Source of the DNA: a bacterium
GTDB lineage: Bacteria > Hinthialibacterota > Hinthialibacteria > Hinthialibacterales > Hinthialibacteraceae
Direction: 5' to 3'
Assembly (NCBI GenBank): GCA_016125385.1
Contig: WGLV01000013.1
Coordinates: forward strand, 120,791 to 184,790
DNA: 64,000 bases
A program made the position numbers and the translations under genes. Within the stretch, counting starts at the first letter, position 1. Each line of letters starts with the position of its first letter. Of this stretch, positions 8,249-16,672 are shown in pieces. The notes under the pieces are model-generated. The model did no database searches, was not told where the DNA came from, and saw only the letters and a list, made by a program, of their open reading frames with translations.

Positions 8249-9547
8249 ATGAGAGATCGTCCGCCCCGTATTCGCACGGTTCATATTGACGAGTTAGACG
8301 CCAAGGGTTTTGGCGCCGGCCCCGTCAACACGGAAGGCCGCCTCTCCATCCCTTTCACCGCGCCCGGCGACGCCGTCGAAGTGGAAAAACGGCGCAAAGG
8401 TCAGGGCCGCCTGCTTCGGCTGCTTGAACCCTCGCCGAATCGGATCGCTCCCACTTGCCGTCATTTCGGCGCGTGCGGCGGTTGTTTATGGCAGCATATC
8501 GCCTATGAGGATCAGTTGGAACATAAGCGGCGATCCGTCGAACGGCTGTTAATTCGCCGCGAACTGGATTACGACGCCTCCCGCCTGCCCATCACGCCCT
8601 CGCCGCATTTCGGCTACCGCAACCGGATGGATTTCGTCTGGCGTTTTGATGGACGGTTCGGTCTGCGCGAACTGGGCCGCTGGTATTCGATCATCCAACT
8701 GGAGGAATGCCGCCTGATCGCGCCCGAAGCGACGGAAATCGCATTTGAAATCAATCGCCGCGCTCATGCGATGGGGCTTCGCTACCGCGACCAGAAAAAA
8801 CGCATCCCCGGCCTGCGCTATGTTATCATGCGGCGTGGCGTCTTTACCGGGCGCATGATGGCGCTCATCGTCAGCGATGAGATGGAGATACCCGCCTCCC
8901 TCTATGAGGGGCTGCCGCTCGACAGCGTGTATCAGTTGATCAACGACAATCTGGAAAACGACGGCTCTGACGGACGCCCGGTTCACCTGAGCGGCGAAAC
9001 AACGCTGCGCGAGCGCGTGTTGAATCGCGAGTTTGAGATCGGCCCCCGTTCATTTTTTCAGCCCAATCCCGCCGTCGCCGCGCAAATGGCGCTTCACGTC
9101 AGGCGCGAATTTGAAGCACGGCCGGGCCGCCGGCTGCTGGACCTGTATTGCGGCGTCGGTTTTTTCAGCGCGATGCTTGCCGATCGCTTTGAGCGAGCGC
9201 TCGGCGTCGAGATCGAAGCGGAAGCCGTCAACCTGGCGCGGCGTAACGTGCCCGAAACCAATGCCGAATTCGTATGTATGGAAGCGGAAAACTCGAGCGA
9301 TCTCGACGCCAGCGGCTTTGACGCGCTGTTGATCGACCCGCCACGCAACGGTCTACATCCCAAGACGCTCAAGTGGATACTTAACCAGAACTTCGAGCGC
9401 ATCGTCTACGTTTCGTGCAACCCCAAACGCGGCTGCGAAGACATCGGCCTGATGAAATCGCACTATCGCATCGCGGACGCCGAGTTATTCGACCAGTTCC
9501 CTCAGACCCCCCATGTCGAGTTGATCGCTACGCTGGTCCGGCGCTGA
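8249..9547 (+). CDS. rlmD: 23S rRNA (uracil-C5)-methyltransferase, RlmD/TrmA family
   Basis: SAM-dependent RNA m5U methyltransferase. An N-terminal TRAM-like RNA-binding domain covers residues 8-58. Cys70, Cys76, Cys79 and Cys154 (CRHFGACGGC and EECRL) match the family's [4Fe-4S] ligands. The SAM-binding motif is LLDLYCGVGFFS (296-307), followed by IDPPRNGLHP. The catalytic nucleophile is Cys390 in YVSCNP. Length (432 aa) is normal for RlmD/RlmCD. RlmD, RlmC and TrmA are hard to separate by eye; the Fe-S cluster plus TRAM domain favours an RlmD/RlmCD type acting on 23S rRNA. It is transcribed divergently from the O-antigen ligase gene and stands alone. Confidence 0.92.
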   Translation: MRDRPPRIRTVHIDELDAKGFGAGPVNTEGRLSIPFTAPGDAVEVEKRRKGQGRLLRLLEPSPNRIAPTCRHFGACGGCLWQHIAYEDQLEHKRRSVERLLIRRELDYDASRLPITPSPHFGYRNRMDFVWRFDGRFGLRELGRWYSIIQLEECRLIAPEATEIAFEINRRAHAMGLRYRDQKKRIPGLRYVIMRRGVFTGRMMALIVSDEMEIPASLYEGLPLDSVYQLINDNLENDGSDGRPVHLSGETTLRERVLNREFEIGPRSFFQPNPAVAAQMALHVRREFEARPGRRLLDLYCGVGFFSAMLADRFERALGVEIEAEAVNLARRNVPETNAEFVCMEAENSSDLDASGFDALLIDPPRNGLHPKTLKWILNQNFERIVYVSCNPKRGCEDIGLMKSHYRIADAELFDQFPQTPHVELIATLVRR

Positions 9548-9554
9548 ACCCCCA

Positions 9555-11261
9555 TCACTTTCCCAATACCGCGCCGCTTCCGCGTCCATCGCTGTACCCC
9601 GCCAACACGCCGTCATCCATGCGCTGAATGCCGCAGGCGAAACCGATCTCACCGCGATCGTATAGCGTGTAGCCCATCGCCTCCAGCGCGGCGCGAGCGT
9701 CGGCTGAAAACGTATAGGTTTCCATATCGATTCGGTCGGGCAGCCACTGATGATGAAAGCGCTTCGCGTCGATGGCCTCGCGGATGTTCATGCCGAACTC
9801 GACGACGTTTAACACGATCTGAAGGTTGGTGGTGATGATGGTGGGTCCGCCCGGCGTTCCGGCGGTAAAAACGAAACGCCCGTCTTTTAATACGATCGTG
9901 GGCGTCATGGACGAAAGCATACGCTTGCCCGGCTCGATCCGGTTCGCCGACGATTGCACCAGCCCGAACATATTGGGGGCGCCGGGTTTGGCGGTGAAAT
10001 CATCCATCTCATCGTTCAGCAGAACGCCCGTCCCTTCCGCCACCGCGCCCATGCCGAACGTGTTATTGAGCGTATAGGTAATGGCCGCGACGTTACCCAT
10101 CGCGTCGGCCACGCAGAAATGAGTGGTCTGATCGGATTCATGAATCCCCGCCGAAACGCCCCTGCTGTCGCCCGCGCCGCTCTCGGGCATCAACGCGCGG
10201 CGCTGCTCGATATACGCGTCAGAGGTCAGACGTTCTACTGGAACTTCTACGAAATCCGGATCGGCCAGCAGTTCGTTGCGGTCGGCGAACGCCAGCCGTT
10301 CGGCTTCGGTTAACCGTTGCGCGTAAGCCGCTGAATTATGCCCCAGCGTTTTGAGATCGTATGGCGCCAGTAATTTCAGCGCCTGCGCCATCACGATTCC
10401 ACCTGAACTGGGCAAAGGGAGCGTCATCACTTCATAGCCTTTATACTGAAACGTAAATGGTTTGCGCCATATCGACTGATACCCGCTCAAATCGTCTTCC
10501 GTAACGATGCCGCCGCCCGCGCGCATAAAGGCGGCGATCATCGCCGCCGTTTCTCCCTGATAAAAACCCGCAACGCCGCGATCGCGTATCCGCCGCAAGG
10601 TCGCAGCCAGATCGGGCAGATGAAGATGGTCGCCGAATCGCGGCGCCCGGCCCTCGGGGTAATACAACCGCGCGGTGGAGGCATGCGCGGTGAGGCGATC
10701 TTCCTCGTCCTTCAACGCGCGGGAGAGAGTATACGAAACCTCAAAGCCCTCCTCGGCCAGTTTTACGGCGGGTTCAACCACCGCCGCGCGCGGCAGCAGG
10801 CCATACTCTTTCTGCATGACCAGCAGGCCGTGCGGCGTACCCGGCACGCCCACCGCCAGCAACGATTCCTGGCTCAAATCAGGGTCTGCCTCTCCAGCCG
10901 CGTTCAGAAACATATCCGCCGCGGCCGCCCCCGGGGCGACCTCGCGAAAATCGAGCGCGATCCGTTCACCGTCCGCCTTCAACCCCACCAGAAATCCTCC
11001 ACCGCCCAGGTTGCCGGCCTGCGGGTATGTCACCGCCAGCGCGAACCCGACCGCCGCCGCCGCATCGAACGCGTTTCCACCCAGTTCAAGCGCGCGTACT
11101 CCCGCCCGAGCGGCCTGAATCTCCGGCGCGGCGACCAGATACGACCGCGCGTAGACGGGCTCCAGCCCCGCCCAGGCGGCTGGAAGCGCCGCGCAAAGCG
11201 TCACACCCACAAACACTCGCAACAGCGACCGTAACTTCGTCATCAGGCGAATCAATTCCAT
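9555..11261 (-). CDS. ggt: Gamma-glutamyltransferase (glutathione hydrolase), exported
   Basis: Periplasmic N-terminal nucleophile hydrolase that cleaves gamma-glutamyl bonds of glutathione and similar peptides, after self-processing into two chains. A signal peptide (~1-32, ending AAWAG) is followed by the large-subunit domain (GGNAFDAAAAVGFAL, NLGGGGF). The processing/nucleophile threonine is Thr379 in DQTTHF. Next come TYTLNNTFGMG, LLNDEMDDF and SSMTPTIV, the small-subunit catalytic signatures. I chose the ATG at 11261 because AAAGGAG lies six bases upstream; an ATG at 11285 would add eight residues and lacks such a site. At 568 aa it has the family's usual length, with all key motifs intact. 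Confidence 0.95.
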   Translation of the reverse strand: MELIRLMTKLRSLLRVFVGVTLCAALPAAWAGLEPVYARSYLVAAPEIQAARAGVRALELGGNAFDAAAAVGFALAVTYPQAGNLGGGGFLVGLKADGERIALDFREVAPGAAAADMFLNAAGEADPDLSQESLLAVGVPGTPHGLLVMQKEYGLLPRAAVVEPAVKLAEEGFEVSYTLSRALKDEEDRLTAHASTARLYYPEGRAPRFGDHLHLPDLAATLRRIRDRGVAGFYQGETAAMIAAFMRAGGGIVTEDDLSGYQSIWRKPFTFQYKGYEVMTLPLPSSGGIVMAQALKLLAPYDLKTLGHNSAAYAQRLTEAERLAFADRNELLADPDFVEVPVERLTSDAYIEQRRALMPESGAGDSRGVSAGIHESDQTTHFCVADAMGNVAAITYTLNNTFGMGAVAEGTGVLLNDEMDDFTAKPGAPNMFGLVQSSANRIEPGKRMLSSMTPTIVLKDGRFVFTAGTPGGPTIITTNLQIVLNVVEFGMNIREAIDAKRFHHQWLPDRIDMETYTFSADARAALEAMGYTLYDRGEIGFACGIQRMDDGVLAGYSDGRGSGAVLGK

Positions 11262-11483
11262 ACGGGACTCCTTTGGCGGACTCACGTCTTCTTTCGAAAC
11301 GCGTTTCCTTTATTGCCGTCAGATTAGCGGTAGTATGGTGACGCCGCAATTCTATAGCGGCTCTGGTTTTCCATATAAAATTCAGGTAATGGGCAAAATC
11401 GGTAACATTCACAGAGAAACCATGATTTCCGCTTCATTCAGCCGGAACACTACTCTGGCGATAATAAACTGAGGACGAATGGC

Positions 11484-13745
11484 ATGATTTACGATGGGAC
11501 GCTCGGCCTGCTGTGGTACCTGACGCTGACCGTGTTCGGCCTCGCCGCGCTGCCGGTTTCGATGCGCGTATTTTACCGCATGCCCGATAAAGGGATCGTT
11601 CTCGCGCGCCCCCTGGGCTGGCTGCTGGTAGGTTTTACCGCGTGGGTACTGGCGTTCATCGGTCTTCCGTTCACCCGCATGGGCCTCGTGCTCGTTATCG
11701 CGTTAATCGCCGGCTTATCAGGCTGGGTCGTGCGTTCACGTAAGGCGTGGGTGATTCGTCAATGGAAAAAGGGATGGCGCACCGCGCTGAACGGCGAGAT
11801 TCTCACGCTGGCGGTGTATGCGCTCGTGCTGTTCATCCGGCGCGGCAACCCCAACATCGACCATACCGAAAAGCCGATGGACCTGACCTTTCTCAGCGGG
11901 CTGATCAACGCGGTCAAGATGCCGCCGCCCGATCCATGGCTGGCGGGCGGAACGATCAATTACCATTACGGCGGTTACCTGCTTCATTCCATCCCCGCCA
12001 AACTGCTCGGCGTATTGCCCGAATACGCGTACAACCTCTCCATCGCGGCGGTTGCGGCGATGGCGGCCGCGTGTGCGTTTTCGCTGGGCCGCGCCTTGTT
12101 CGGCCGCTGCCGCTGGGGCGCGCTGAGCGTGGCGGCGGTGTTGTTCGCGGGTAACCTGGCGCTGGCGGCGGTGTCGATCGACCGCGATCACGCGCCCCAA
12201 TCGGTATATGAATGGCGTTTTCAATTGCTCTGGAACTCGTCGCGCGTGATTTATGACGGTCCGCGAACTCCCGAAAACCAGACCATCAATGAATCCCCCT
12301 TCTTTTCAACGATGTGGGCCGATCTGCATCCCCATTTTTCCGACATTCCCTTCTTCTTGTTGTTTCTGTGCATCGCCTACAACCTGTATCTGGCGCTGTG
12401 CCGTCTGTCGGCGAAACGATTTTACGATATGGAATGGCCTCTGCTCACCGCCGGGGTCATTTCATGCGCGTATCTGATGCCGACGAACCTGTTCGATTTC
12501 CCCATCGCGTCGGCGTTGTACGGCGCGTTGATCTGCGCGGGCCTGTTGTACGTCTATTTCGCGCGCAAGCGTTCGGTCAAAGATACGCTGATGCTGGCGA
12601 CTTCGATCGCGCTGCCCGTTATGGCGCTCGCCGCCGCGACGCCCTTCCGCCTGTATTTCAAATCGCCGATCACCAAAAACGTTCTCATCGCCGCTCCCCA
12701 TCAGAGCGGCCTGTTTGATTTCTGCCTGGTGTTCGGCGTGCCGCTGGCCCTGTCGCTGATCTATCTCGCCGCGCGCATCGGTCCGCTGTTCGCGAATCGC
12801 AGCAAAGAAGAAACCGGCTTCATCGCTTCCAGCGTGGGCATCCTGTTCGTACTGCTCTGGACGGCGACGGGGCATATCGTCGCCTCACTGACGCCCATGC
12901 TGGCGCTGCTGTTTTTCGGCGTGGCGGCGATGACGCTGCTGGTCAAACAGGGGCCGATGAAAATCGCGGGCGAAGCCGGGCGCAAAGAAGCGTTTTGTCT
13001 CATCGCGGTGGGGCTTGCGTGGAGCCTCGCGGCGGCCTGCGAGTATATTTGCCTGAATGACGGCTACGGCTCAAAACGGCTGAACACGCTGTTCAAATTT
13101 CATTTCCCCGCATGGCTGATTTTCGGCGTGGCGCTGCCTCCGATGATGGTGTGGGCCGTGCGGCGAGCGCGTTCGATCTCCACCCGGGCGGCGATCGCCG
13201 TGCCTTCCCTGCTGCTGGCGGCGGCGACGTTTTTCGGCCCGTTGTATACGCTGTACGCCTTCTGGGGAATCAGCGAGCAACGGTTGATCACCCTCGACGG
13301 CCTCGCCTATATGAAAACGTACCAGCCTAACGAGTTCCGCCTCATCGAATGGATTCGTGAAAACGCGCCGCGCGACGCCGTGCTGATGGAGATTCCCGGT
13401 GCGGCCTACACGCTCGACAGCAGGATCTCCGCCTCCACCGGCCGCCCCTCCGTGATCGGCTGGGAAGGGCACGAGCGGCTCTGGCGCGGCGACCACGCGC
13501 TGATCGACGAACGCCGCAACGACGTCCTGAGCGCGCTAACCACTCAGAACTGGGACGCGGCGAAACGCGTGCTCGACAAGTACAATGTCAGTTACATCGC
13601 TCTCGTCCGGCCCAATAACGAAGCCTATCAGCGAATGATTCCCCAGTTTCTGCTGGGCGAATACCGGCGCCATACCGAACCGGTTCTTCAGGCGGCGGGT
13701 CCATACGAACTGTTTAAAGTAAAACGCGGCAAGGCGGATTCATGA
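11484..13745 (+). CDS. DUF2298/YYY-type polytopic membrane protein
   Basis: Large (753 aa) inner-membrane protein of the DUF2298 or 'YYY' family, known from Chloroflexi, archaea and other bacteria; its biochemical role is unestablished, though its topology resembles GT-C glycosyltransferases. The diagnostic tri-tyrosine motif is visible as NYHYGGYLLH, followed by an early luminal loop with PPPDPWLAGG. About 14 hydrophobic segments follow, ending in a soluble region from ~610 (EFRLIEWIRENAPRDAV). The gene ends in ATGA, shared with the trpC start at 13742, so the two are probably co-translated. This partner is odd for a tryptophan gene. Family recognition is fairly firm; function unknown. Confidence 0.85.
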   Translation: MIYDGTLGLLWYLTLTVFGLAALPVSMRVFYRMPDKGIVLARPLGWLLVGFTAWVLAFIGLPFTRMGLVLVIALIAGLSGWVVRSRKAWVIRQWKKGWRTALNGEILTLAVYALVLFIRRGNPNIDHTEKPMDLTFLSGLINAVKMPPPDPWLAGGTINYHYGGYLLHSIPAKLLGVLPEYAYNLSIAAVAAMAAACAFSLGRALFGRCRWGALSVAAVLFAGNLALAAVSIDRDHAPQSVYEWRFQLLWNSSRVIYDGPRTPENQTINESPFFSTMWADLHPHFSDIPFFLLFLCIAYNLYLALCRLSAKRFYDMEWPLLTAGVISCAYLMPTNLFDFPIASALYGALICAGLLYVYFARKRSVKDTLMLATSIALPVMALAAATPFRLYFKSPITKNVLIAAPHQSGLFDFCLVFGVPLALSLIYLAARIGPLFANRSKEETGFIASSVGILFVLLWTATGHIVASLTPMLALLFFGVAAMTLLVKQGPMKIAGEAGRKEAFCLIAVGLAWSLAAACEYICLNDGYGSKRLNTLFKFHFPAWLIFGVALPPMMVWAVRRARSISTRAAIAVPSLLLAAATFFGPLYTLYAFWGISEQRLITLDGLAYMKTYQPNEFRLIEWIRENAPRDAVLMEIPGAAYTLDSRISASTGRPSVIGWEGHERLWRGDHALIDERRNDVLSALTTQNWDAAKRVLDKYNVSYIALVRPNNEAYQRMIPQFLLGEYRRHTEPVLQAAGPYELFKVKRGKADS

Positions 13746-14530
13746 AAGGAATACTCGTCGAGATCATCGAGCATAAACGCGCCGAGGTCGAAGAACGCAG
13801 GCGAAGCGTTCCGCTTGAAACACTCAGGCGGCGCGCCGCAGAGGCTCCGCCCTGCCGAGATTTCACCACGGCTCTACGCCGCACGAATGGGCTGAAACTG
13901 CTCGCTGAAATCAAAGCCGCTTCGCCCTCGGCGGGGACGCTGCGTGATGAATTCGACCCCGCTGAATACGCCTCGGCCTTCTATCAGAGCGGCGCTTCGG
14001 CCATCTCCGTATTAACCGATTTCAAGTATTTCAAAGGGACCGACTCCCATCTCGTCGCGGCGCGCCAGGCGACTCCGCTGCCGGTGTTACGCAAAGATTT
14101 CACCATTGATGAATACCAGCTGGTTGAAAGCCGCGCAATCGGCGCCGACGCCGTGCTGCTCATGGCGCAGGTTCTCGCGCCCGATGACTACAAACGCCTG
14201 TACGACCTCGCCCGCGAGTTGGGGCTATACGTCCTCGCCGAAGGGCATACCCCGGAGCAGTTGGAATTTCTCGTCTCGCTGGGCGCGGAGACCATCGGAA
14301 TCAATAACCGCGACTTCGAAACCATGACGGTCGATCTCAACACAACGGTTGAACGGCGCGCGATCGTCCCCCTCGATCGCGTACTGGTCAGCCAGAGCGG
14401 CGTGTTTACCCGCGATGACGTACTGAAACTGGAGACTGTCAGGCCCGACGCCATTCAGGTAGGGTCGTCGATCATGCGGCACGGCGACGCCGCCGAGCAG
14501 ATCGCCCTGCTGATGGGGCCGCGAACCTGA
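13742..14530 (+). CDS. trpC: Indole-3-glycerol-phosphate synthase
   Basis: Converts CdRP to indole-3-glycerol phosphate in tryptophan biosynthesis; cytosolic (beta/alpha)8 barrel. Catalytic signatures are present: LLAEIKAASPSAG with Glu57 and Lys58, LRKDF with Lys118, GADAVLLMAQVL, IGINNRDFETM and SQSGVFTRDD. The 262-residue length is normal. The start overlaps the preceding membrane-protein gene by four bases (ATGA). No other trp gene is adjacent; trpD lies at 25694-26710 on the other strand, so the pathway is dispersed. The 258 bases after the stop carry T-tracts but no strong hairpin that I can identify. Confidence 0.97.
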   Translation: MKGILVEIIEHKRAEVEERRRSVPLETLRRRAAEAPPCRDFTTALRRTNGLKLLAEIKAASPSAGTLRDEFDPAEYASAFYQSGASAISVLTDFKYFKGTDSHLVAARQATPLPVLRKDFTIDEYQLVESRAIGADAVLLMAQVLAPDDYKRLYDLARELGLYVLAEGHTPEQLEFLVSLGAETIGINNRDFETMTVDLNTTVERRAIVPLDRVLVSQSGVFTRDDVLKLETVRPDAIQVGSSIMRHGDAAEQIALLMGPRT

Positions 14531-14788
14531 AAACCCGCCGCCGTCTTCGTGGCTCATCCGGCATACTCCGCCTTCCGAAATTTCAGGCTTTCCCCCATAA
14601 TGAAGCGCTGTTTTTTTTATTTTCGGCGCCAAAGTAATGTAAGAGCTGGCTGCCGCGAAAATCGCTTTTTTTTTTGACTTAAGAACCATTGCACGAACTT
14701 GCCCGTTCGGTTTCATCACGACGATACGAAAACCCCGCCGGATGAGCGATCAATCATTCCTGGGTCACGAACACGCGGGAGGAATTTG

Positions 14789-16546
14789 ATGAAAGCTGGG
14801 TATCATTGGATCATGAACAGGTTGGGCTTTCCAACACGCGGGCGCGGCGCCGGCGCATCCTCCAGCATCCGCCTCACATCGCTGGCTCTCGCCGCGCTCT
14901 GCCTGGCGGCGTGCGGCGTCGTGGGCAACGTGGGCAATACGATCAAGGACGTCTTCAAGGGTAAACGCAAAACCCTGGAAACCATCCGTCTCGCCTACGT
15001 CGATTATGAAGCGGCGGTGAGAGGCGCCCTGGCCGGCAAAATGATCGGCGCCGCGTATGGCGCCGCCATTGAACTCCAACCGAACGTCTCTCCCTCCGAC
15101 GTCTCGTTACCCGCGTGGGACGCGGAATCGCTGGCGGGAAGCCTGAACGCGGAAGTCATGCTGCCCGCGATCACGTTTCTGGAAGCGCTGCAGGCGAAAG
15201 GCTTCGCCATCAACGGCCCCGAAGCGGGCGATATTTTCGCGCACGCGGTCTACCCGCTTTCCGGAGCGGACGACGCAGCCCGCCGCAACATCCGCGCGGG
15301 CGTCATGCCGCCGCAATCGGGCGAACCCCGCATGAACCCGCAAGCGGGCGACTACGATTTCATGTGCGCCGTCGACTATATCGCGCTGATCGCGCCGGGC
15401 ATGCCGCAGACGGCGATTCGCCTGTTGCAGCCCTTCTCTGAGATCATGTCATACGGCGATGGAACCTACGGCGCTTACTTTATCGCGGGGCTGTACGCAT
15501 CGGCTCCGTTTCAGACCGATCCCGCCGCCGCCGTGAATGAGGCGTATCGGTCGCTCCCTTCCGGCAGCGGTCCCGCCGAAGCGGTTGGAGCGGTTCTCCG
15601 TCATTATGAATCTTCTCCCGATGACTGGACGGGCGCGTGGCGGGCTCTCAGCGACCGTTTCGGCTCCAATCCCAAAAGCGCCTCTCTGCTCAGCGGTTCA
15701 GTGGCGCTCAGCCTGCTGTATGGCAAGAGCGATTTTGAGACGACCCTGTATCTCTCGGCCCGCTGCGGGCGCGGCGACGCCGCGTTTTGCGCGATGGCCT
15801 GCGGCGCGTTAGGCGCGATCGGCGGCTATGACCATATCCCCGAGTCGTTCCGCTCTGCCGTTCCGCTGATTCAGAACAAGCCGTTTGAATACACCAACCA
15901 CACTTTCGCCTCCATCATGGAAGCCTGCGAAACTCAAGCGGAACGCCTGGTGCAACGCCGGGGAGGTTCCACCGATCAGCTGGGCCAGCGGTATTACTAC
16001 ATCGTTCCGATCGAGCCTCCCTTCGCACAACAGCGCCGTGAATCGTACTCGGGCGGAGCGGCGGCGGGCGATCTGGATTCGTTGCGCGCACAGGGCATTC
16101 AGAAACGGGTTCAGGACGAACTGACCCAGTGGGACGCGGGCTGGACGATCGAAAACTGCGGCGATGGCGTCTATGCGGGCCGCTGGGAGGATTACGAAGG
16201 GCGCTCAAACGTATTCGTCACCCAGCCGCTGAACGACGATACGCCCTGCCGGTTGCAAAAACGCGTCAGTGTTCCGGCGGGCCGGCCCGTGCTCAGCGTC
16301 GTGGCGGGCGCGTCAAACCGTGACGATCAAACCGGATGGATCTTCCGCATCCTGATCGACAATCAGATCGTGTTTGAACAGGCCGTCATTGGCGAAAGCC
16401 GTCAGGCCAAATGGCAGGATTTTAACCTTGATCTCTCCAGTTACGCGGGACGCGACGTCACCATCGGGCTGGAAAACGCCGCCAGCGTATGGGATCTCGA
16501 CGCGGCGTACTGGTCGAAGGCGGTTATTCAGAACGCGACGCAATAA
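14789..16546 (+). CDS. Lipoprotein with ADP-ribosylglycohydrolase-like fold and C-terminal beta domain
   Basis: Predicted outer-envelope lipoprotein. I start at ATG 14789 because CGGGAGGAATTT lies just upstream. The lipobox LAAC follows a hydrophobic stretch (LTSLALAALCLAACG). The central ~400 residues resemble the ADP-ribosylglycohydrolase (ARH/DraG) fold: AGKMIGAAYGAAIE matches the family's first helix motif and GRGDAAFCAMACGALGA the last. However, the metal-binding acidic residues are mostly lost (GRGDAAF instead of the usual G-G-D-T-D-T; DYDF instead of T-D-D-T). A C-terminal domain (~470-585; QTGWIFRILIDNQI, SYAGRDVTIGLENA) looks like a carbohydrate-binding jelly roll. I infer a repurposed surface hydrolase or binding protein. 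A strong terminator follows at 16605-16639. Confidence 0.75.
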   Translation: MKAGYHWIMNRLGFPTRGRGAGASSSIRLTSLALAALCLAACGVVGNVGNTIKDVFKGKRKTLETIRLAYVDYEAAVRGALAGKMIGAAYGAAIELQPNVSPSDVSLPAWDAESLAGSLNAEVMLPAITFLEALQAKGFAINGPEAGDIFAHAVYPLSGADDAARRNIRAGVMPPQSGEPRMNPQAGDYDFMCAVDYIALIAPGMPQTAIRLLQPFSEIMSYGDGTYGAYFIAGLYASAPFQTDPAAAVNEAYRSLPSGSGPAEAVGAVLRHYESSPDDWTGAWRALSDRFGSNPKSASLLSGSVALSLLYGKSDFETTLYLSARCGRGDAAFCAMACGALGAIGGYDHIPESFRSAVPLIQNKPFEYTNHTFASIMEACETQAERLVQRRGGSTDQLGQRYYYIVPIEPPFAQQRRESYSGGAAAGDLDSLRAQGIQKRVQDELTQWDAGWTIENCGDGVYAGRWEDYEGRSNVFVTQPLNDDTPCRLQKRVSVPAGRPVLSVVAGASNRDDQTGWIFRILIDNQIVFEQAVIGESRQAKWQDFNLDLSSYAGRDVTIGLENAASVWDLDAAYWSKAVIQNATQ

Positions 16547-16604
16547 CGTGCGCCGCGCGGCTTAAGCGGATCAACGAAAATTTGATTCGTGGTGCTGAAC
16601 AAAA

Positions 16605-16639
16605 CAAAACCGGGGCGGTCGTCCGCCCCGGTTTTTTTA
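16605..16639. terminator. Bidirectional rho-independent terminator
   Basis: A ten-base-pair stem ACCGGGGCGG / CCGCCCCGGT (16609-16618 with 16623-16632) has a TCGT loop, an A-rich left arm and a run of seven T on the right. It sits between two convergent genes (16546 and 16673 ends) and can stop transcription from both sides. Confidence 0.9.
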
Positions 16640-16672
16640 TCTTCCATTCACTCCGCCCAGCCAGGCCGGCCG

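Noticed and set aside
14600..14680. Long T-tracts after trpC as a terminator
   Set aside because: Only a four-base stem (GCGA/TCGC) precedes the T-run; too weak to call.
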